Notes: a model not told the origin generated them from the letters alone. 64,000 nucleotides of DNA from Pseudomonas tolaasii NCPPB 2192 (GCF_002813445.1 NZ_PHHD01000001.1:744001-808000); one strand, 5' to 3'. Shown: positions 42,893 through 57,061, numbered from the stretch's first letter. A program made the numbers and translations.

Positions 42893-44998
42893 TCAGCCTT
42901 GTTTTTTGGATACAGTTTCAGCGATGTGCGCCGGAGCTGTGTTGTATTTTTTGAATTCCATAGAGTAGCTTGCGCGACCCTGGGACATGGAGCGAACGTC
43001 GGTCGCATAACCGAACATCTCACCCAACGGAACCTCGGCGCGAATCACTTTGCCGGAAACCGTGTCTTCCATACCCAAGATCATGCCGCGACGACGGTTA
43101 AGGTCGCCCATGACATCACCCATATAGTCTTCAGGTGTAACAACTTCTACCGCCATGATTGGCTCAAGCAACTCACCACCGCCCTTCTGGGCCAGTTGCT
43201 TGGTTGCCATGGAAGCAGCCACCTTAAACGCCATCTCGTTGGAGTCGACGTCGTGGTAAGAACCGTCAAAAACGGTTGCTTTCAGGCCGATCAGCGGATA
43301 GCCGGCGACAACACCGTTCTTCATCTGCTCTTCGATGCCCTTCTGGATAGCAGGGATGTATTCCTTAGGAACCACACCACCCACTACTTCGTTCACGAAT
43401 TGCAGACCTTCCTGACCTTCGTCAGCAGGAGCAAAACGGATCCAGCAGTGACCGAACTGACCACGACCGCCGGACTGACGAACGAACTTGCCTTCGATTT
43501 CGCAGTTCTTCGTGATGCGCTCACGATAGGAAACCTGAGGCTTACCGATGTTGGCTTCGACGTTGAACTCACGGCGCATCCGGTCAACCAGAATGTCCAG
43601 GTGCAACTCGCCCATGCCGGAGATGATCGTTTGACCAGTCTCTTCATCAGTTTTAACGCGGAAAGATGGATCTTCCTGAGCCAGTTTGCCCAGAGCGATA
43701 CCCATTTTTTCCTGGTCATCCTTGGTCTTGGGCTCTACGGCAACCGAGATAACCGGCTCCGGGAAGTCCATGCGAACCAGGATGATTGGCTTGGCAGCGT
43801 CGCACAAAGTCTCACCAGTGGTGACGTCCTTCATGCCGATCAGGGCCGCGATGTCACCAGCGCGAACTTCCTTGATCTCTTCACGGGCGTTTGCGTGCAT
43901 TTGCACCATACGACCCACGCGCTCTTTCTTGCCCTTAACCGAGTTGATCACGCCGTCGCCGGAGGCCAACACGCCCGAGTAAACGCGGACGAAGGTCAAA
44001 GTACCCACGAATGGGTCGGTAGCGATCTTGAACGCCAAAGCCGAGAACGGCTCGTCATCACTTGCGTGACGCTCCATCTCTTCTTCCTCGTTATCAGGGT
44101 TGGAACCCTTGATAGCAGGAATGTCGGTTGGAGCAGGCAGGAAGTCGATAACGGCGTCGAGAACCAGGGGAACACCCTTGTTCTTGAACGAGGAACCGCA
44201 AACAGCCAGGACGATTTCGCCAGCGATAGTACGCTGACGCAGAGCGGCCTTGATTTCCACGTTGGTGAGTTCTTCACCTTCGAGGTACTTGTTCATCAGC
44301 TCTTCGCTGGCTTCGGCAGCAGCCTCAACCATGTTGTTGCGCCACTCGTCAGCCAGTTCCTGCAGCTCTGCAGGGATAGGCTTGCGAACAGGAACCATAC
44401 CTTTGTCGGAATCATTCCAGTAAACAGCTTCCATGTTGATCAGATCGATCTGACCCTGGAAGTTGTCTTCGGAACCGATAGCCAACTGGATTGGCACCGG
44501 GGTGTGGCCCAGACGCTGCTTGATCTGACCGATCACGCGCAGGAAGTTGGCACCAGCACGGTCCATCTTGTTTACATAAACAAGACGTGGAACGCCGTAC
44601 TTGTTGGCTTGACGCCATACGGTTTCCGACTGAGGCTCAACACCCGAAGTACCGCAGAACACAACGACAGCGCCGTCGAGTACGCGCAGGGAACGCTCAA
44701 CTTCAATGGTGAAGTCTACGTGGCCCGGGGTATCGATTACGTTGAAGCGATGCTCGTCTTTGTACTGCTTCTCGGAACCCTTCCAGAAGGCGGTAATAGC
44801 AGCAGAAGTAATGGTAATACCACGCTCCTGCTCCTGAACCATCCAGTCTGTGGTCGCGGCGCCGTCATGCACCTCGCCCATTTTGTGACTTTTGCCGGTG
44901 TAAAACAGTACGCGCTCGGTGGTGGTAGTTTTACCAGCATCCACGTGAGCAACGATACCGATGTTACGGTAGCGGCTAATCGGAGTAGTACGAGCCAT
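42893..44998 (-). CDS. fusA: Elongation factor G
   Basis: A 701-residue EF-G that drives translocation and, with RRF, ribosome recycling. GTPase motifs are AHVDAGKTTTTER (about 17-29), DTPGHVDF and NKMDR. Domain IV (SYRERI and GGRGQFGHCW regions) reaches the decoding centre. It lies between rpsG and tuf with about 30-base gaps on each side. Confidence 0.98.
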   Translation of the reverse strand: MARTTPISRYRNIGIVAHVDAGKTTTTERVLFYTGKSHKMGEVHDGAATTDWMVQEQERGITITSAAITAFWKGSEKQYKDEHRFNVIDTPGHVDFTIEVERSLRVLDGAVVVFCGTSGVEPQSETVWRQANKYGVPRLVYVNKMDRAGANFLRVIGQIKQRLGHTPVPIQLAIGSEDNFQGQIDLINMEAVYWNDSDKGMVPVRKPIPAELQELADEWRNNMVEAAAEASEELMNKYLEGEELTNVEIKAALRQRTIAGEIVLAVCGSSFKNKGVPLVLDAVIDFLPAPTDIPAIKGSNPDNEEEEMERHASDDEPFSALAFKIATDPFVGTLTFVRVYSGVLASGDGVINSVKGKKERVGRMVQMHANAREEIKEVRAGDIAALIGMKDVTTGETLCDAAKPIILVRMDFPEPVISVAVEPKTKDDQEKMGIALGKLAQEDPSFRVKTDEETGQTIISGMGELHLDILVDRMRREFNVEANIGKPQVSYRERITKNCEIEGKFVRQSGGRGQFGHCWIRFAPADEGQEGLQFVNEVVGGVVPKEYIPAIQKGIEEQMKNGVVAGYPLIGLKATVFDGSYHDVDSNEMAFKVAASMATKQLAQKGGGELLEPIMAVEVVTPEDYMGDVMGDLNRRRGMILGMEDTVSGKVIRAEVPLGEMFGYATDVRSMSQGRASYSMEFKKYNTAPAHIAETVSKKQG

Positions 44999-45028
44999 AA
45001 AGCCCTCGCAAAATTAGTGAAGCTAAAA

Positions 45029-45499
45029 TTAGAAGCGGTAGTGCGAGAAAGCTTTGTTGGCTTCAGCCATACGGTGCACGTCTTCACGCTTCTTAACAGC
45101 AGCACCTTTACCTTCAGCAGCGTCCAACAATTCGCCTGCCAAACGCAGAGCCATAGACTTCTCGCCGCGCTTACGGGCGAAGTCTACCAACCAGCGCATT
45201 GCCAGAGCGTTACGACGGGACGGGCGAACTTCAACCGGAACCTGGTAAGTAGCACCGCCTACACGGCGCGACTTCACTTCGACCAGCGGAGCGATGGCGT
45301 CGAGAGCTTTCTCGAAGATTTCCAGGGGGTCGCTGTTCTTGCGTTCTTTAACCTTTTCCAGCGCGCCATAAACGATACGCTCGGCAACGGCTTTCTTGCC
45401 GCTTTCCATCACGTGGTTCATGAACTTGGCCAGGATTTGGCTTCCGTATTTTGGATCGTCAAGCACTTCGCGCTTGGCTGCTACGCGTCTTCTTGGCAT
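45029..45499 (-). CDS. rpsG: 30S ribosomal protein S7
   Basis: A 156-residue S7, the head nucleator of the 30S and, in E. coli, the repressor of the str operon. It starts [20 protein letters not shown], with the RNA-binding hairpin [20 protein letters not shown]. It is 118 bases after rpsL, a gap that could hold the S7 target. Confidence 0.98.
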
Positions 45500-45617
45500 G
45501 GATAAGCCCTCAAACGGTCTTCAGGTTCGCTCGGAATCGGTGCCCTTTCGGGACGCCTCCGACCTTACTCTTATCGACTCAGAAAATTAGATGATTCAGT
45601 GTTGCAAAAAGCCGCTA

Positions 45618-45989
45618 CTACTTAGGCTTCTTGGTACCGTACTTCGAACGACCCTGGTTACGACCTTTAACGCCGGAAGTATCCAAGGAACCGCGTACGG
45701 TGTGGTAACGAACACCTGGCAAGTCTTTTACACGACCGCCGCGGATCAGTACCACGCTGTGTTCTTGCAGGTTGTGACCTTCACCACCGATGTACGAGGA
45801 AACCTCGAAACCGTTGGTCAGGCGCACACGGCATACTTTACGCAGTGCCGAGTTAGGTTTTTTCGGCGTAGTGGTATACACGCGAGTGCATACGCCACGA
45901 CGTTGCGGGCAGTTCTGCAGCGCAGGTACGTCGGATTTCTCGACGATACGCTTACGCGGCTGACGTACCAGCTGGTTGATAGTTGCCAT
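45618..45989 (-). CDS. rpsL: 30S ribosomal protein S12
   Basis: A 123-residue S12 at the decoding centre. Streptomycin-relevant residues are wild type: K43 in TTPKKPNSA and K88 in RGGRVKDLPGVRYHT. The next residue D89 is the usual beta-methylthiolation site. It is the first gene of the str operon behind a good promoter and a leader hairpin. Confidence 0.98.
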   Translation of the reverse strand: MATINQLVRQPRKRIVEKSDVPALQNCPQRRGVCTRVYTTTPKKPNSALRKVCRVRLTNGFEVSSYIGGEGHNLQEHSVVLIRGGRVKDLPGVRYHTVRGSLDTSGVKGRNQGRSKYGTKKPK

Positions 45990-46043
45990 CTACTAGCTCC
46001 ACTGTTGTCTTGCGACGCTATTGTCTTGCAAGAAAAGCAAAAT

Positions 46044-46063
46044 GGCAGGAACGAATTCCCGCC
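46044..46063 (-). promoter_or_regulatory. UUCG hairpin in the rpsL leader
   Basis: On the minus strand GGCGGGAA-TTCG-TTCCTGCC, an 8-bp stem (one G-T pair) capped by a UUCG tetraloop, followed by ATTTTGCTTTTC. It starts about 11 bases after the predicted transcript start. The shape suggests an attenuator or mRNA stabiliser. Confidence 0.5.
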
Positions 46064-46080
46064 AAATTTAGGGGTACAAG

Positions 46081-46109
46081 AGTCTAAAGAGGATCTTGCC
46101 CCCAGTCAA
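46081..46109 (-). promoter_or_regulatory. Promoter of the str operon (rpsL)
   Basis: On the minus strand -35 TTGACT (46109-46104), 17-base spacer and -10 TAGACT (46086-46081). Predicted start near 46074, an 85-base leader. Confidence 0.72.
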
Positions 46110-46140
46110 GGCAAGGCCCCGACCTCCCCTCTCATCGAAC

Positions 46141-46158
46141 CGAGGCAAAATTGCCTCG
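46141..46158 (-). terminator. Hairpin downstream of rpoC
   Basis: Perfect 8-bp stem CGAGGCAA / TTGCCTCG, 48 bases after the rpoC stop. No T-run follows, so it may be a weak or Rho-assisted terminator or a 3'-end stabiliser. Confidence 0.5.
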
Positions 46159-46205
46159 ATCCGACGAATGGAGCTGCCAGGGCCCGGACTTATTTATCGC
46201 AGAAC

Positions 46206-49200
46206 TCAGTTACCGCTGGAGTTCAGCGCTTCGGTCAGTGCAGCTTCCACTTCACTGGCGCTTACGCGCAACGGCTTGTCAGCATCACGGCGACGCTTAC
46301 GCTCGCTGTGGTAAGCCAAACCGGTACCGGCCGGGATCAGACGACCCACAACCACGTTTTCTTTCAGGCCGCGCAGGTAATCGCGCTTGCCGGTTACCGC
46401 TGCTTCGGTCAGTACGCGAGTGGTCTCCTGGAAGGAGGCCGCCGAGATGAACGACTCAGTCGACAACGACGCCTTGGTGATACCCAGCAGCACGCGAGTG
46501 AACTTGGACACGAATTTGTCTTCGTTCGTCAGGCGCTCGTTTTCCACCAGTACGTGAGTCAGTTCCATCTGGTCACCCTTGATGAAACTGGAATCGCCGG
46601 ATTCAGCGATTTCAACTTTACGCAGCATCTGACGCAGGATGGTCTCGATGTGCTTATCGTTGATCTTCACGCCTTGCAGGCGGTAAACGTCCTGGATCTC
46701 GTTAACGATGTACTTGGCCAGCGCACTCACACCCAGCAGACGCAGGATGTCGTGTGGATCGCTCGGACCGTCGGAGATAACTTCGCCGCGGTTTACCTGT
46801 TCGCCTTCGAACACGTTCAGGTGACGCCACTTCGGAATCAGCTCTTCATACGGATCGCTACCGTCGTTCGGGGTGATGACCAGACGGCGCTTGCCCTTGG
46901 TCTCTTTACCGAACGCGATGGTGCCGCTGACTTCAGCCAGAATCGACGCTTCTTTCGGACGACGCGCTTCGAACAAGTCGGCAACACGCGGCAGACCACC
47001 GGTGATGTCACGGGTCTTCGAAGTTTCTTGCGGGATACGCGCGATAACATCACCGATCGCGATCTTCGCACCGTCCGCCACACCGACCAGGGCGTTGGCT
47101 GGCAGGAAGTACTGAGCGATAACGTCAGTGCCTGGCAGCAACAGATCCTTGCCGTTGTCATCGACCATCTTCACGGCTGGACGGATGTCTTTACCGGCAG
47201 CTGGACGATCTTTCGCGTCGAGTACTTCAATGTTGGTCATACCGGTCAATTCGTCAGTCTGACGCTTGATCGTGATGCCTTCTTCCATGCCCACGTAGGT
47301 CACGGTACCTTTCATTTCGGTAACGATTGGGTGAGTGTGCGGATCCCACTTGGCCACGATTGCGCCAGCGTCGACCTTGTCACCTTCTTTAACCGAAATC
47401 ACAGCACCGTACGGCAGCTTGTAACGCTCACGCTCACGACCGTAGTCATCAGCGATTGCCAGCTCACCGGAACGGGACACAGCAACCAGGTGGCCATCCA
47501 CTCGCTCAACGTGTTTCAGGTTGTGCAGACGGACGGTACCGCCATTCTTCACCTGAACGCTGTCGGCTGCGGAGGTCCGGCTTGCCGCACCACCGATGTG
47601 GAACGTACGCATGGTCAGCTGGGTACCCGGCTCACCGATGGACTGGGCAGCGATAACGCCGACCGCTTCACCGATGTTCACCTGGTGACCACGAGCCAAG
47701 TCACGGCCGTAGCACTTGGCGCAAATGCCGTAGCGGGTTTCGCAGCTGATCGGCGAGCGAACGATCACTTCGTCAATGCTGTTGAGTTCGATGAACTCAA
47801 CCCACTTCTCGTCCACCAGGGTGCCGGCAGGAACGATAACTTCCTCGGTACCTGGCTTGAATACGTCACGGGCGATAACACGACCCAATACGCGCTCACC
47901 CAACGGCTCTACAACGTCACCGCCTTCAATGTGCGGCGTCATCAGCAGACCGTGCTCGGTGCCGCAATCGATCTCGGTTACAACCAGATCTTGTGCAACG
48001 TCTACCAGACGACGAGTCAGGTAACCGGAGTTAGCGGTTTTCAACGCGGTATCCGCCAGACCTTTACGAGCACCGTGAGTGGAGATGAAGTACTGAAGTA
48101 CGCTCAAACCTTCACGGAAGTTCGCAGTAATCGGCGTTTCGATGATGGAACCGTCCGGCTTGGCCATCAGGCCACGCATACCGGCGAGCTGACGGATCTG
48201 CGCAGCAGAACCCCGTGCGCCCGAGTCGGCCATCATGTACATCGAGTTGAAGGACTCCTGGTCAACTTCGTCGCCGTGACGGTCAATGACTTTCTCTTTC
48301 GAGAGGTTAGCCATCATCGCCTTGGAAACTTCGTCGTTCGCCTTCGACCAAAGGTCGATTACCTTGTTGTACTTCTCGCCCTGGGTTACCAGGCCGGAAG
48401 CGTACTGGCTTTCGATCTCTTTCACTTCGTCGGTGGCAGCACCGATGATGCGGGCCTTTTCATCCGGGATAACGAAGTCGTTAACACCGATGGAAACGCC
48501 GGAAATGGTCGAGTAAGCAAAACCGGTGTACATCAACTGGTCAGCGAAGATCACGGTCTCTTTCAAACCAACCACGCGGTAGCACTGGTTGATCAGCTTG
48601 GAGATCGCCTTTTTCTTCATCGGCAGGTTGACGACATCGTACGACAGACCTTTTGGCACAACCTGATACAACAGCGCACGACCGACAGTGGTGTCGACGA
48701 TACGGGTGTTGGTCACGCTGCCGCCATCACGGTCGTTGACGGTTTCGTTGATCCGCACCTTGACCTTGGCGTGCAGTGCGGCTTCGCCGGCACGGAACAC
48801 ACGGTCAACTTCCTGCAGGTCAGCGAACACACGACCTTCGCCTTTAGCGTTGATCGCCTCACGCGTCATGTAGTACAGACCCAATACAACGTCCTGCGAC
48901 GGAACGATGATTGGCTCACCGTTGGCTGGCGACAGAATGTTGTTGGTCGACATCATCAACGCACGCGCTTCCAACTGGGCTTCCAGTGTCAGCGGTACGT
49001 GCACGGCCATTTGGTCGCCGTCGAAGTCGGCGTTGTACGCAGCACAGACCAGAGGGTGCAGCTGGATAGCCTTACCTTCGATCAGTACCGGTTCAAACGC
49101 CTGGATACCCAGACGGTGAAGGGTCGGTGCACGGTTGAGGAGAACCGGGTGTTCGCGAATCACTTCAGCGAGAACGTCCCAAACCTCTGGCAGTTCGCGC

Positions 49201-50405
49201 TCGACCATTTTCTTGGCCGCTTTGATGGTGGTCGCGAGACCGCGCATTTCCAGCTTGCCGAAGATGAACGGCTTGAACAGCTCCAGAGCCATCTTCTTAG
49301 GCAGACCGCACTGGTGCAGACGCAGGGTCGGGCCTACGGTAATTACCGAACGACCAGAGTAGTCCACACGCTTACCGAGCAAGTTCTGACGGAAACGACC
49401 TTGCTTACCCTTGATCATGTCAGCCAGGGATTTCAGAGGACGCTTGTTGGAACCAGTGATAGCACGGCCACGACGACCGTTGTCGAGCAAGGCGTCGACA
49501 GCTTCTTGCAACATACGCTTTTCGTTGCGCACGATGATGTCCGGAGCGGACAGATCAAGCAGGCGCTTCAAGCGGTTGTTACGGTTGATCACGCGGCGGT
49601 ACAGGTCGTTGAGGTCGGACGTCGCGAAACGACCACCATCCAACGGTACCAGCGGACGCAGGTCTGGCGGCAGAACCGGCAGAACGGTCAGCACCATCCA
49701 CTCTGGCAAGTTGCCGGAACCCTGGAAGGCTTCCATCAACTTCAGACGCTTGGACAGTTTCTTGATCTTGGTTTCGGAGTTGGTTTGCGGAATCTCTTCG
49801 CGCAGACGGCCAATCTCGTGCTCCAGATCGATAGCGTGCAGCAGTTCGCGGACAGCTTCGGCGCCCATGCGGGCATCGAAATCGTCGCCGAACTCTTCCA
49901 GCGCTTCGAAATACTGCTCGTCGTTCAGCAACTGACCTTTTTCAAGGGTGGTCATGCCTGGATCGATAACGACATAGCTCTCGAAGTAGAGAACGCGTTC
50001 GATATCACGCAGGGTCATGTCCATCAGCAAGCCGATACGGGACGGCAGCGATTTCAGGAACCAGATGTGGGCAACCGGAGAAGCCAGTTCGATGTGCGCC
50101 ATGCGCTCACGACGAACCTTGGCCAGTGCAACTTCAACGCCGCACTTCTCGCAGATCACACCACGGTGCTTCAAGCGCTTGTACTTACCGCACAGGCACT
50201 CGTAATCCTTTACCGGGCCAAAGATCTTGGCGCAGAACAGGCCGTCACGCTCAGGTTTGAACGTACGGTAGTTGATGGTTTCCGGCTTTTTAACTTCACC
50301 GAACGACCACGAACGGATCATCTCAGGCGATGCCAACCCAATACGGATGGCGTCGAACTCTTCGACTTGACCCTGGTTTTTCAGCAAATTCAGTAGGTCT
50401 TTCAA
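46206..50405 (-). CDS. rpoC: RNA polymerase beta-prime subunit
   Basis: A 1399-residue RpoC. The zinc-binding segment CLCGKYKRLKHRGVICEKCG is at about 70-89 and the catalytic Mg-binding NADFDGDQMAVHVPL near 460. The second zinc site lies in CETRYGICAKCYG near 900. The start codon is TTG at 50405 (Met-KDLLNLLKNQG), with a strong AGGAGG eight bases upstream. It follows rpoB by 64 bases. Confidence 0.98.
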   Translation of the reverse strand: MKDLLNLLKNQGQVEEFDAIRIGLASPEMIRSWSFGEVKKPETINYRTFKPERDGLFCAKIFGPVKDYECLCGKYKRLKHRGVICEKCGVEVALAKVRRERMAHIELASPVAHIWFLKSLPSRIGLLMDMTLRDIERVLYFESYVVIDPGMTTLEKGQLLNDEQYFEALEEFGDDFDARMGAEAVRELLHAIDLEHEIGRLREEIPQTNSETKIKKLSKRLKLMEAFQGSGNLPEWMVLTVLPVLPPDLRPLVPLDGGRFATSDLNDLYRRVINRNNRLKRLLDLSAPDIIVRNEKRMLQEAVDALLDNGRRGRAITGSNKRPLKSLADMIKGKQGRFRQNLLGKRVDYSGRSVITVGPTLRLHQCGLPKKMALELFKPFIFGKLEMRGLATTIKAAKKMVERELPEVWDVLAEVIREHPVLLNRAPTLHRLGIQAFEPVLIEGKAIQLHPLVCAAYNADFDGDQMAVHVPLTLEAQLEARALMMSTNNILSPANGEPIIVPSQDVVLGLYYMTREAINAKGEGRVFADLQEVDRVFRAGEAALHAKVKVRINETVNDRDGGSVTNTRIVDTTVGRALLYQVVPKGLSYDVVNLPMKKKAISKLINQCYRVVGLKETVIFADQLMYTGFAYSTISGVSIGVNDFVIPDEKARIIGAATDEVKEIESQYASGLVTQGEKYNKVIDLWSKANDEVSKAMMANLSKEKVIDRHGDEVDQESFNSMYMMADSGARGSAAQIRQLAGMRGLMAKPDGSIIETPITANFREGLSVLQYFISTHGARKGLADTALKTANSGYLTRRLVDVAQDLVVTEIDCGTEHGLLMTPHIEGGDVVEPLGERVLGRVIARDVFKPGTEEVIVPAGTLVDEKWVEFIELNSIDEVIVRSPISCETRYGICAKCYGRDLARGHQVNIGEAVGVIAAQSIGEPGTQLTMRTFHIGGAASRTSAADSVQVKNGGTVRLHNLKHVERVDGHLVAVSRSGELAIADDYGRERERYKLPYGAVISVKEGDKVDAGAIVAKWDPHTHPIVTEMKGTVTYVGMEEGITIKRQTDELTGMTNIEVLDAKDRPAAGKDIRPAVKMVDDNGKDLLLPGTDVIAQYFLPANALVGVADGAKIAIGDVIARIPQETSKTRDITGGLPRVADLFEARRPKEASILAEVSGTIAFGKETKGKRRLVITPNDGSDPYEELIPKWRHLNVFEGEQVNRGEVISDGPSDPHDILRLLGVSALAKYIVNEIQDVYRLQGVKINDKHIETILRQMLRKVEIAESGDSSFIKGDQMELTHVLVENERLTNEDKFVSKFTRVLLGITKASLSTESFISAASFQETTRVLTEAAVTGKRDYLRGLKENVVVGRLIPAGTGLAYHSERKRRRDADKPLRVSASEVEAALTEALNSSGN

Positions 50406-50469
50406 GGCCTTTCCTCCTGGCGGAGCAGAGAGCGGGCTAAACGGCCCCGCTCTCGATTCGCGTCACGTG

Positions 50470-54543
<4,074 letters not shown>

Positions 54544-54685
54544 CAGCGTTCCCCAGCTTGGTCACCTGCTTGTTTGGCCCCTCCGACGGGAGCAGCCAGA
54601 AAATCTTGCAAACCCCATGGTTTGCACCACCGCATCGGGTGGCTACAGCGCGTTAATGGCGGCGACCGAGTCGACAGCCAAGAAC

Positions 54686-54716
54686 GGAAAAAGGCCGGTG
54701 GCAAGAGCCACCAGCC
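54686..54716 (-). terminator. Attenuator between rplL and rpoB
   Basis: On the minus strand GGCTGGTGGC-TCTT-GCCACCGGCC, a stem with one mismatch pair, followed by TTTTTCCG. Its position, 46 bases after the rplL stop, corresponds to the known rplL-rpoB attenuator of E. coli. Confidence 0.85.
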
Positions 54717-54762
54717 ATCAGCCTTCAGCTTAACGCTTGGGCTGGAGACGCAAGGTCGATGC

Positions 54763-55128
54763 TTACTTCAGCTCGACTTTAGCGCCTGCTTCTTCCAGTA
54801 CTGCTTTGGCTTTGTCAGCTGCGTCTTTGGCAACAGCTTCCAGAACCAGGGCAGGAGCGCCGTCAACTACAGCCTTGGCTTCTTTCAGGCCCAGACCGGT
54901 CAGTTCACGTACTGCCTTGATCACGTTTACTTTCTTCTCGCCAGCTTCGGTCAGCATGACGTTGAATTCGGTTTGCTCTTCAACAACGGCAGCAGCAGCA
55001 GCTGGGCCAGCGGAAGCAGCGGCAGCGGAAACGCCGAATTTTTCTTCGAAAGCTTTGATCAGCTCAACAACCTGCAGAACCGACATTTCAGCTACGGCGT
55101 TGAGGATATCGTCTTGGGAGATAGACAT
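54763..55128 (-). CDS. rplL: 50S ribosomal protein L7/L12
   Basis: A 121-residue L7/L12 stalk protein, multicopy on L10, recruiting translation GTPases. N-terminal dimerisation part (SQDDILNAVAEMSVLQVVEL), Ala-rich hinge (AAAASAGPAAAAAVVEE) and the C-terminal factor-binding domain (EKKVNVIKAVRELTGLGLKE) are all visible. It is 78 bases after rplJ. Confidence 0.98.
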   Translation of the reverse strand: MSISQDDILNAVAEMSVLQVVELIKAFEEKFGVSAAAASAGPAAAAAVVEEQTEFNVMLTEAGEKKVNVIKAVRELTGLGLKEAKAVVDGAPALVLEAVAKDAADKAKAVLEEAGAKVELK

Positions 55129-55206
55129 TGCTGTATTTCCTGAATTGGGGGACGGCCTACTCGGCCATCGAAATAAACAAAAATACGCGAGAGAAGTCGC
55201 TCAGCC

Positions 55207-55707
55207 TCAGGCTGCGGCGGCTTCTTTTTGCTCGCGAACTGCGGCCAGAGTACGAGCCAGCTTGCTGGTAGCGCCTTGAATCACGCTCATCAGCTGCGAA
55301 ATGGCTTCGTCGCGGGTCGGCAGTGTTGCCAGTACGTCGATTTGGTTAGCTGCGAGGAACTTGCCCTCGAACGCAGCTGCCTTGATCTCGAACTTATCCT
55401 GACTCTTGGCAAACTCTTTGAACAAACGGGCAGCAGCGCCTGGATGTTCTTTGGAGAACGCGATCAGAGTCGGGCCGGTGAACACGTCGTTGAGAACACT
55501 GTATTCAGTGTCAGCAACAGCGCGCTTGAGCAGGGTGTTACGTACAACACGTACGTATACGCCAGCTTCACGAGCCTCTTTACGGAGTCCGGTCATAGCG
55601 CCTACTGTCACACCACGGGCATCAGCCACGACAGCGGACAGAGCAGCTTTGGCAGCCTCGTTGACTTCAGCGACGATGGCCTTCTTGTCTTCGAGATTAA
55701 TTGCCAC
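55207..55707 (-). CDS. rplJ: 50S ribosomal protein L10
   Basis: A 166-residue L10, the stalk base that holds L7/L12 dimers on its C-terminal helix and represses its own mRNA in E. coli. The start codon is GTG at 55707 with AGGAG upstream (Met-AINLEDKKAIVAEVNEAAK). The 200-base region before it is a likely L10 leader. Confidence 0.97.
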   Translation of the reverse strand: MAINLEDKKAIVAEVNEAAKAALSAVVADARGVTVGAMTGLRKEAREAGVYVRVVRNTLLKRAVADTEYSVLNDVFTGPTLIAFSKEHPGAAARLFKEFAKSQDKFEIKAAAFEGKFLAANQIDVLATLPTRDEAISQLMSVIQGATSKLARTLAAVREQKEAAAA

Positions 55708-55907
55708 GGGTTTAACTCCTGCTTGTTACCGTTTCATCTGGCCGGAGCCGGATGTCGTTTTGGTGTCTGATTCGGTAAGGAACCGGGAGCACCATCTGCG
55801 TAGGCTTGTGGTTTAAGACTTGCGTCGCCTACGGTCTTGGATAGCCCCCGCCAGGCAGGGACCCCAATTTTTTTCAATTGGCGCAATCTCTCACGCCAAC
55901 TTGTGTC
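55708..55907 (-). promoter_or_regulatory. rplJ leader (L10 binding region candidate)
   Basis: A 200-base non-coding gap between rplA and rplJ. On the minus strand it has a helix GTAGGC / GCCTAC enclosing an unpaired A-rich stretch, and a small hairpin CAATT-GAAAAA-AATTG upstream. In many bacteria L10(L12)4 binds a kink-turn structure in this leader to repress translation. The exact kink-turn was not worked out. Confidence 0.5.
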
Positions 55908-56603
55908 CTATACGTCCAGCGAGCCTTGGTCGATGACCAGACCTGGGCCCATAGTGGTGCTCAGGGTAACGCGCTTAACGTAGATACCTTTCGAGGAAGC
56001 TGGCTTGATACGCTTCAGATCAGCGATCAGGGCTTCAACGTTTTCCTTCAGCTTGACGGCGTCGAAACCGACTTTGCCAACGGAGGTGTGAATGATGCCG
56101 TTTTTGTCGGTGCGATAACGAACCTGACCAGCTTTGGCGTTTTTAACCGCGGTAGCTACGTCTGGGGTTACGGTGCCGACTTTAGGGTTAGGCATCAGAC
56201 CACGTGGGCCGAGGATCTGACCCAACTGACCTACAACGCGCATTGCATCCGGGGAAGCAATAACCACGTCATAGTTCAGGTCGCCGCCTTTCATTTCGGC
56301 AGCCAGGTCGTCCATGCCAACGCGGTCAGCGCCAGCGGCCAGAGCAGCTTCAGCTGCCGGGCCTTGGGTGAAGACAGCTACACGTACAGTCTTGCCAGTA
56401 CCGTGTGGCAGCACAGTTGCGCTACGAACGACCTGGTCGGATTTACGTGGGTCAACGCCCAGGTTTACAGCAACGTCAACGGACTCGCTGAACTTGACAG
56501 TCGACAGCTCGGTCAGCAGAGCAGCAGCATCTACAAAGTTGTAGGACTTGCCCGCTTCGATTTTGCCGGCGATAGCCTTTTGGCGCTTGGTCAGCTTAGC
56601 CAT
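55908..56603 (-). CDS. rplA: 50S ribosomal protein L1
   Basis: A 231-residue L1 of the mobile L1 stalk, also a translational repressor of rplK-rplA. It starts MAKLTKRQKAIAGKIEAGKS; GRIMPNPKVGTVT-type sequence reads here as GPRGLMPNPKVGTVTPDV. Its ATG shares one base with the rplK stop (TAATG). Confidence 0.98.
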   Translation of the reverse strand: MAKLTKRQKAIAGKIEAGKSYNFVDAAALLTELSTVKFSESVDVAVNLGVDPRKSDQVVRSATVLPHGTGKTVRVAVFTQGPAAEAALAAGADRVGMDDLAAEMKGGDLNYDVVIASPDAMRVVGQLGQILGPRGLMPNPKVGTVTPDVATAVKNAKAGQVRYRTDKNGIIHTSVGKVGFDAVKLKENVEALIADLKRIKPASSKGIYVKRVTLSTTMGPGLVIDQGSLDV

Positions 56604-57034
56604 TACACACCCTCCACGTTAAGGCCCATGCTACGAGCAGAACCGGCGATGGTACGCACGGCTGCATCCATATCAGCTGCAGTCAGATCCGCGTTTTTGG
56701 TTTTCGCGATTTCTTCCAGCTGAGCACGGGTCACGGTGCCAACCTTAACGGTGTTAGGACGAGCGGAACCGCTAGTCAGACCGGCAGCCTTCTTCAGCAA
56801 AACCGAAGCCGGGGTCGACTTGGTTTCGAAAGTGAAACTACGGTCGCTGTAAACAGTGATGATCACTGGAGTCGGCAGACCTGGCTCAAGACCCTGAGTA
56901 CGGGCGTTGAAGGCCTTGCAGAATTCCATGATGTTCACGCCGTGCTGACCCAGAGCTGGACCGACGGGTGGGCTTGGGTTGGCCTGAGCGGCCTTCACTT
57001 GCAGCTTGATGTAAGCGGTAATCTTCTTGGCCAT
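56603..57034 (-). CDS. rplK: 50S ribosomal protein L11
   Basis: A 143-residue L11 at the GTPase-associated centre. The start at 57034 gives MAKKITAYIKLQVKAAQANP, the family N-terminus (also the PrmA methylation region); PSPPVGPALGQHGVNIMEFC is the thiostrepton-site helix region. A UUCG hairpin lies 28 bases upstream. Confidence 0.98.
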   Translation of the reverse strand: MAKKITAYIKLQVKAAQANPSPPVGPALGQHGVNIMEFCKAFNARTQGLEPGLPTPVIITVYSDRSFTFETKSTPASVLLKKAAGLTSGSARPNTVKVGTVTRAQLEEIAKTKNADLTAADMDAAVRTIAGSARSMGLNVEGV

Positions 57035-57061
57035 GAGGCACTCCAATTACGGGTTCAAACG

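Noticed and set aside
42899..45505. An 868-codon open frame opposite fusA and rpsG
   Set aside because: Antisense shadow of two highly biased genes; no start signal or domain.
45591..50396. A 1601-codon open frame on the plus strand opposite rpoC and rpsL
   Set aside because: It is antisense to two certain genes, has no family resemblance and no ribosome site. Long antisense frames arise from the strong codon bias of highly expressed genes.
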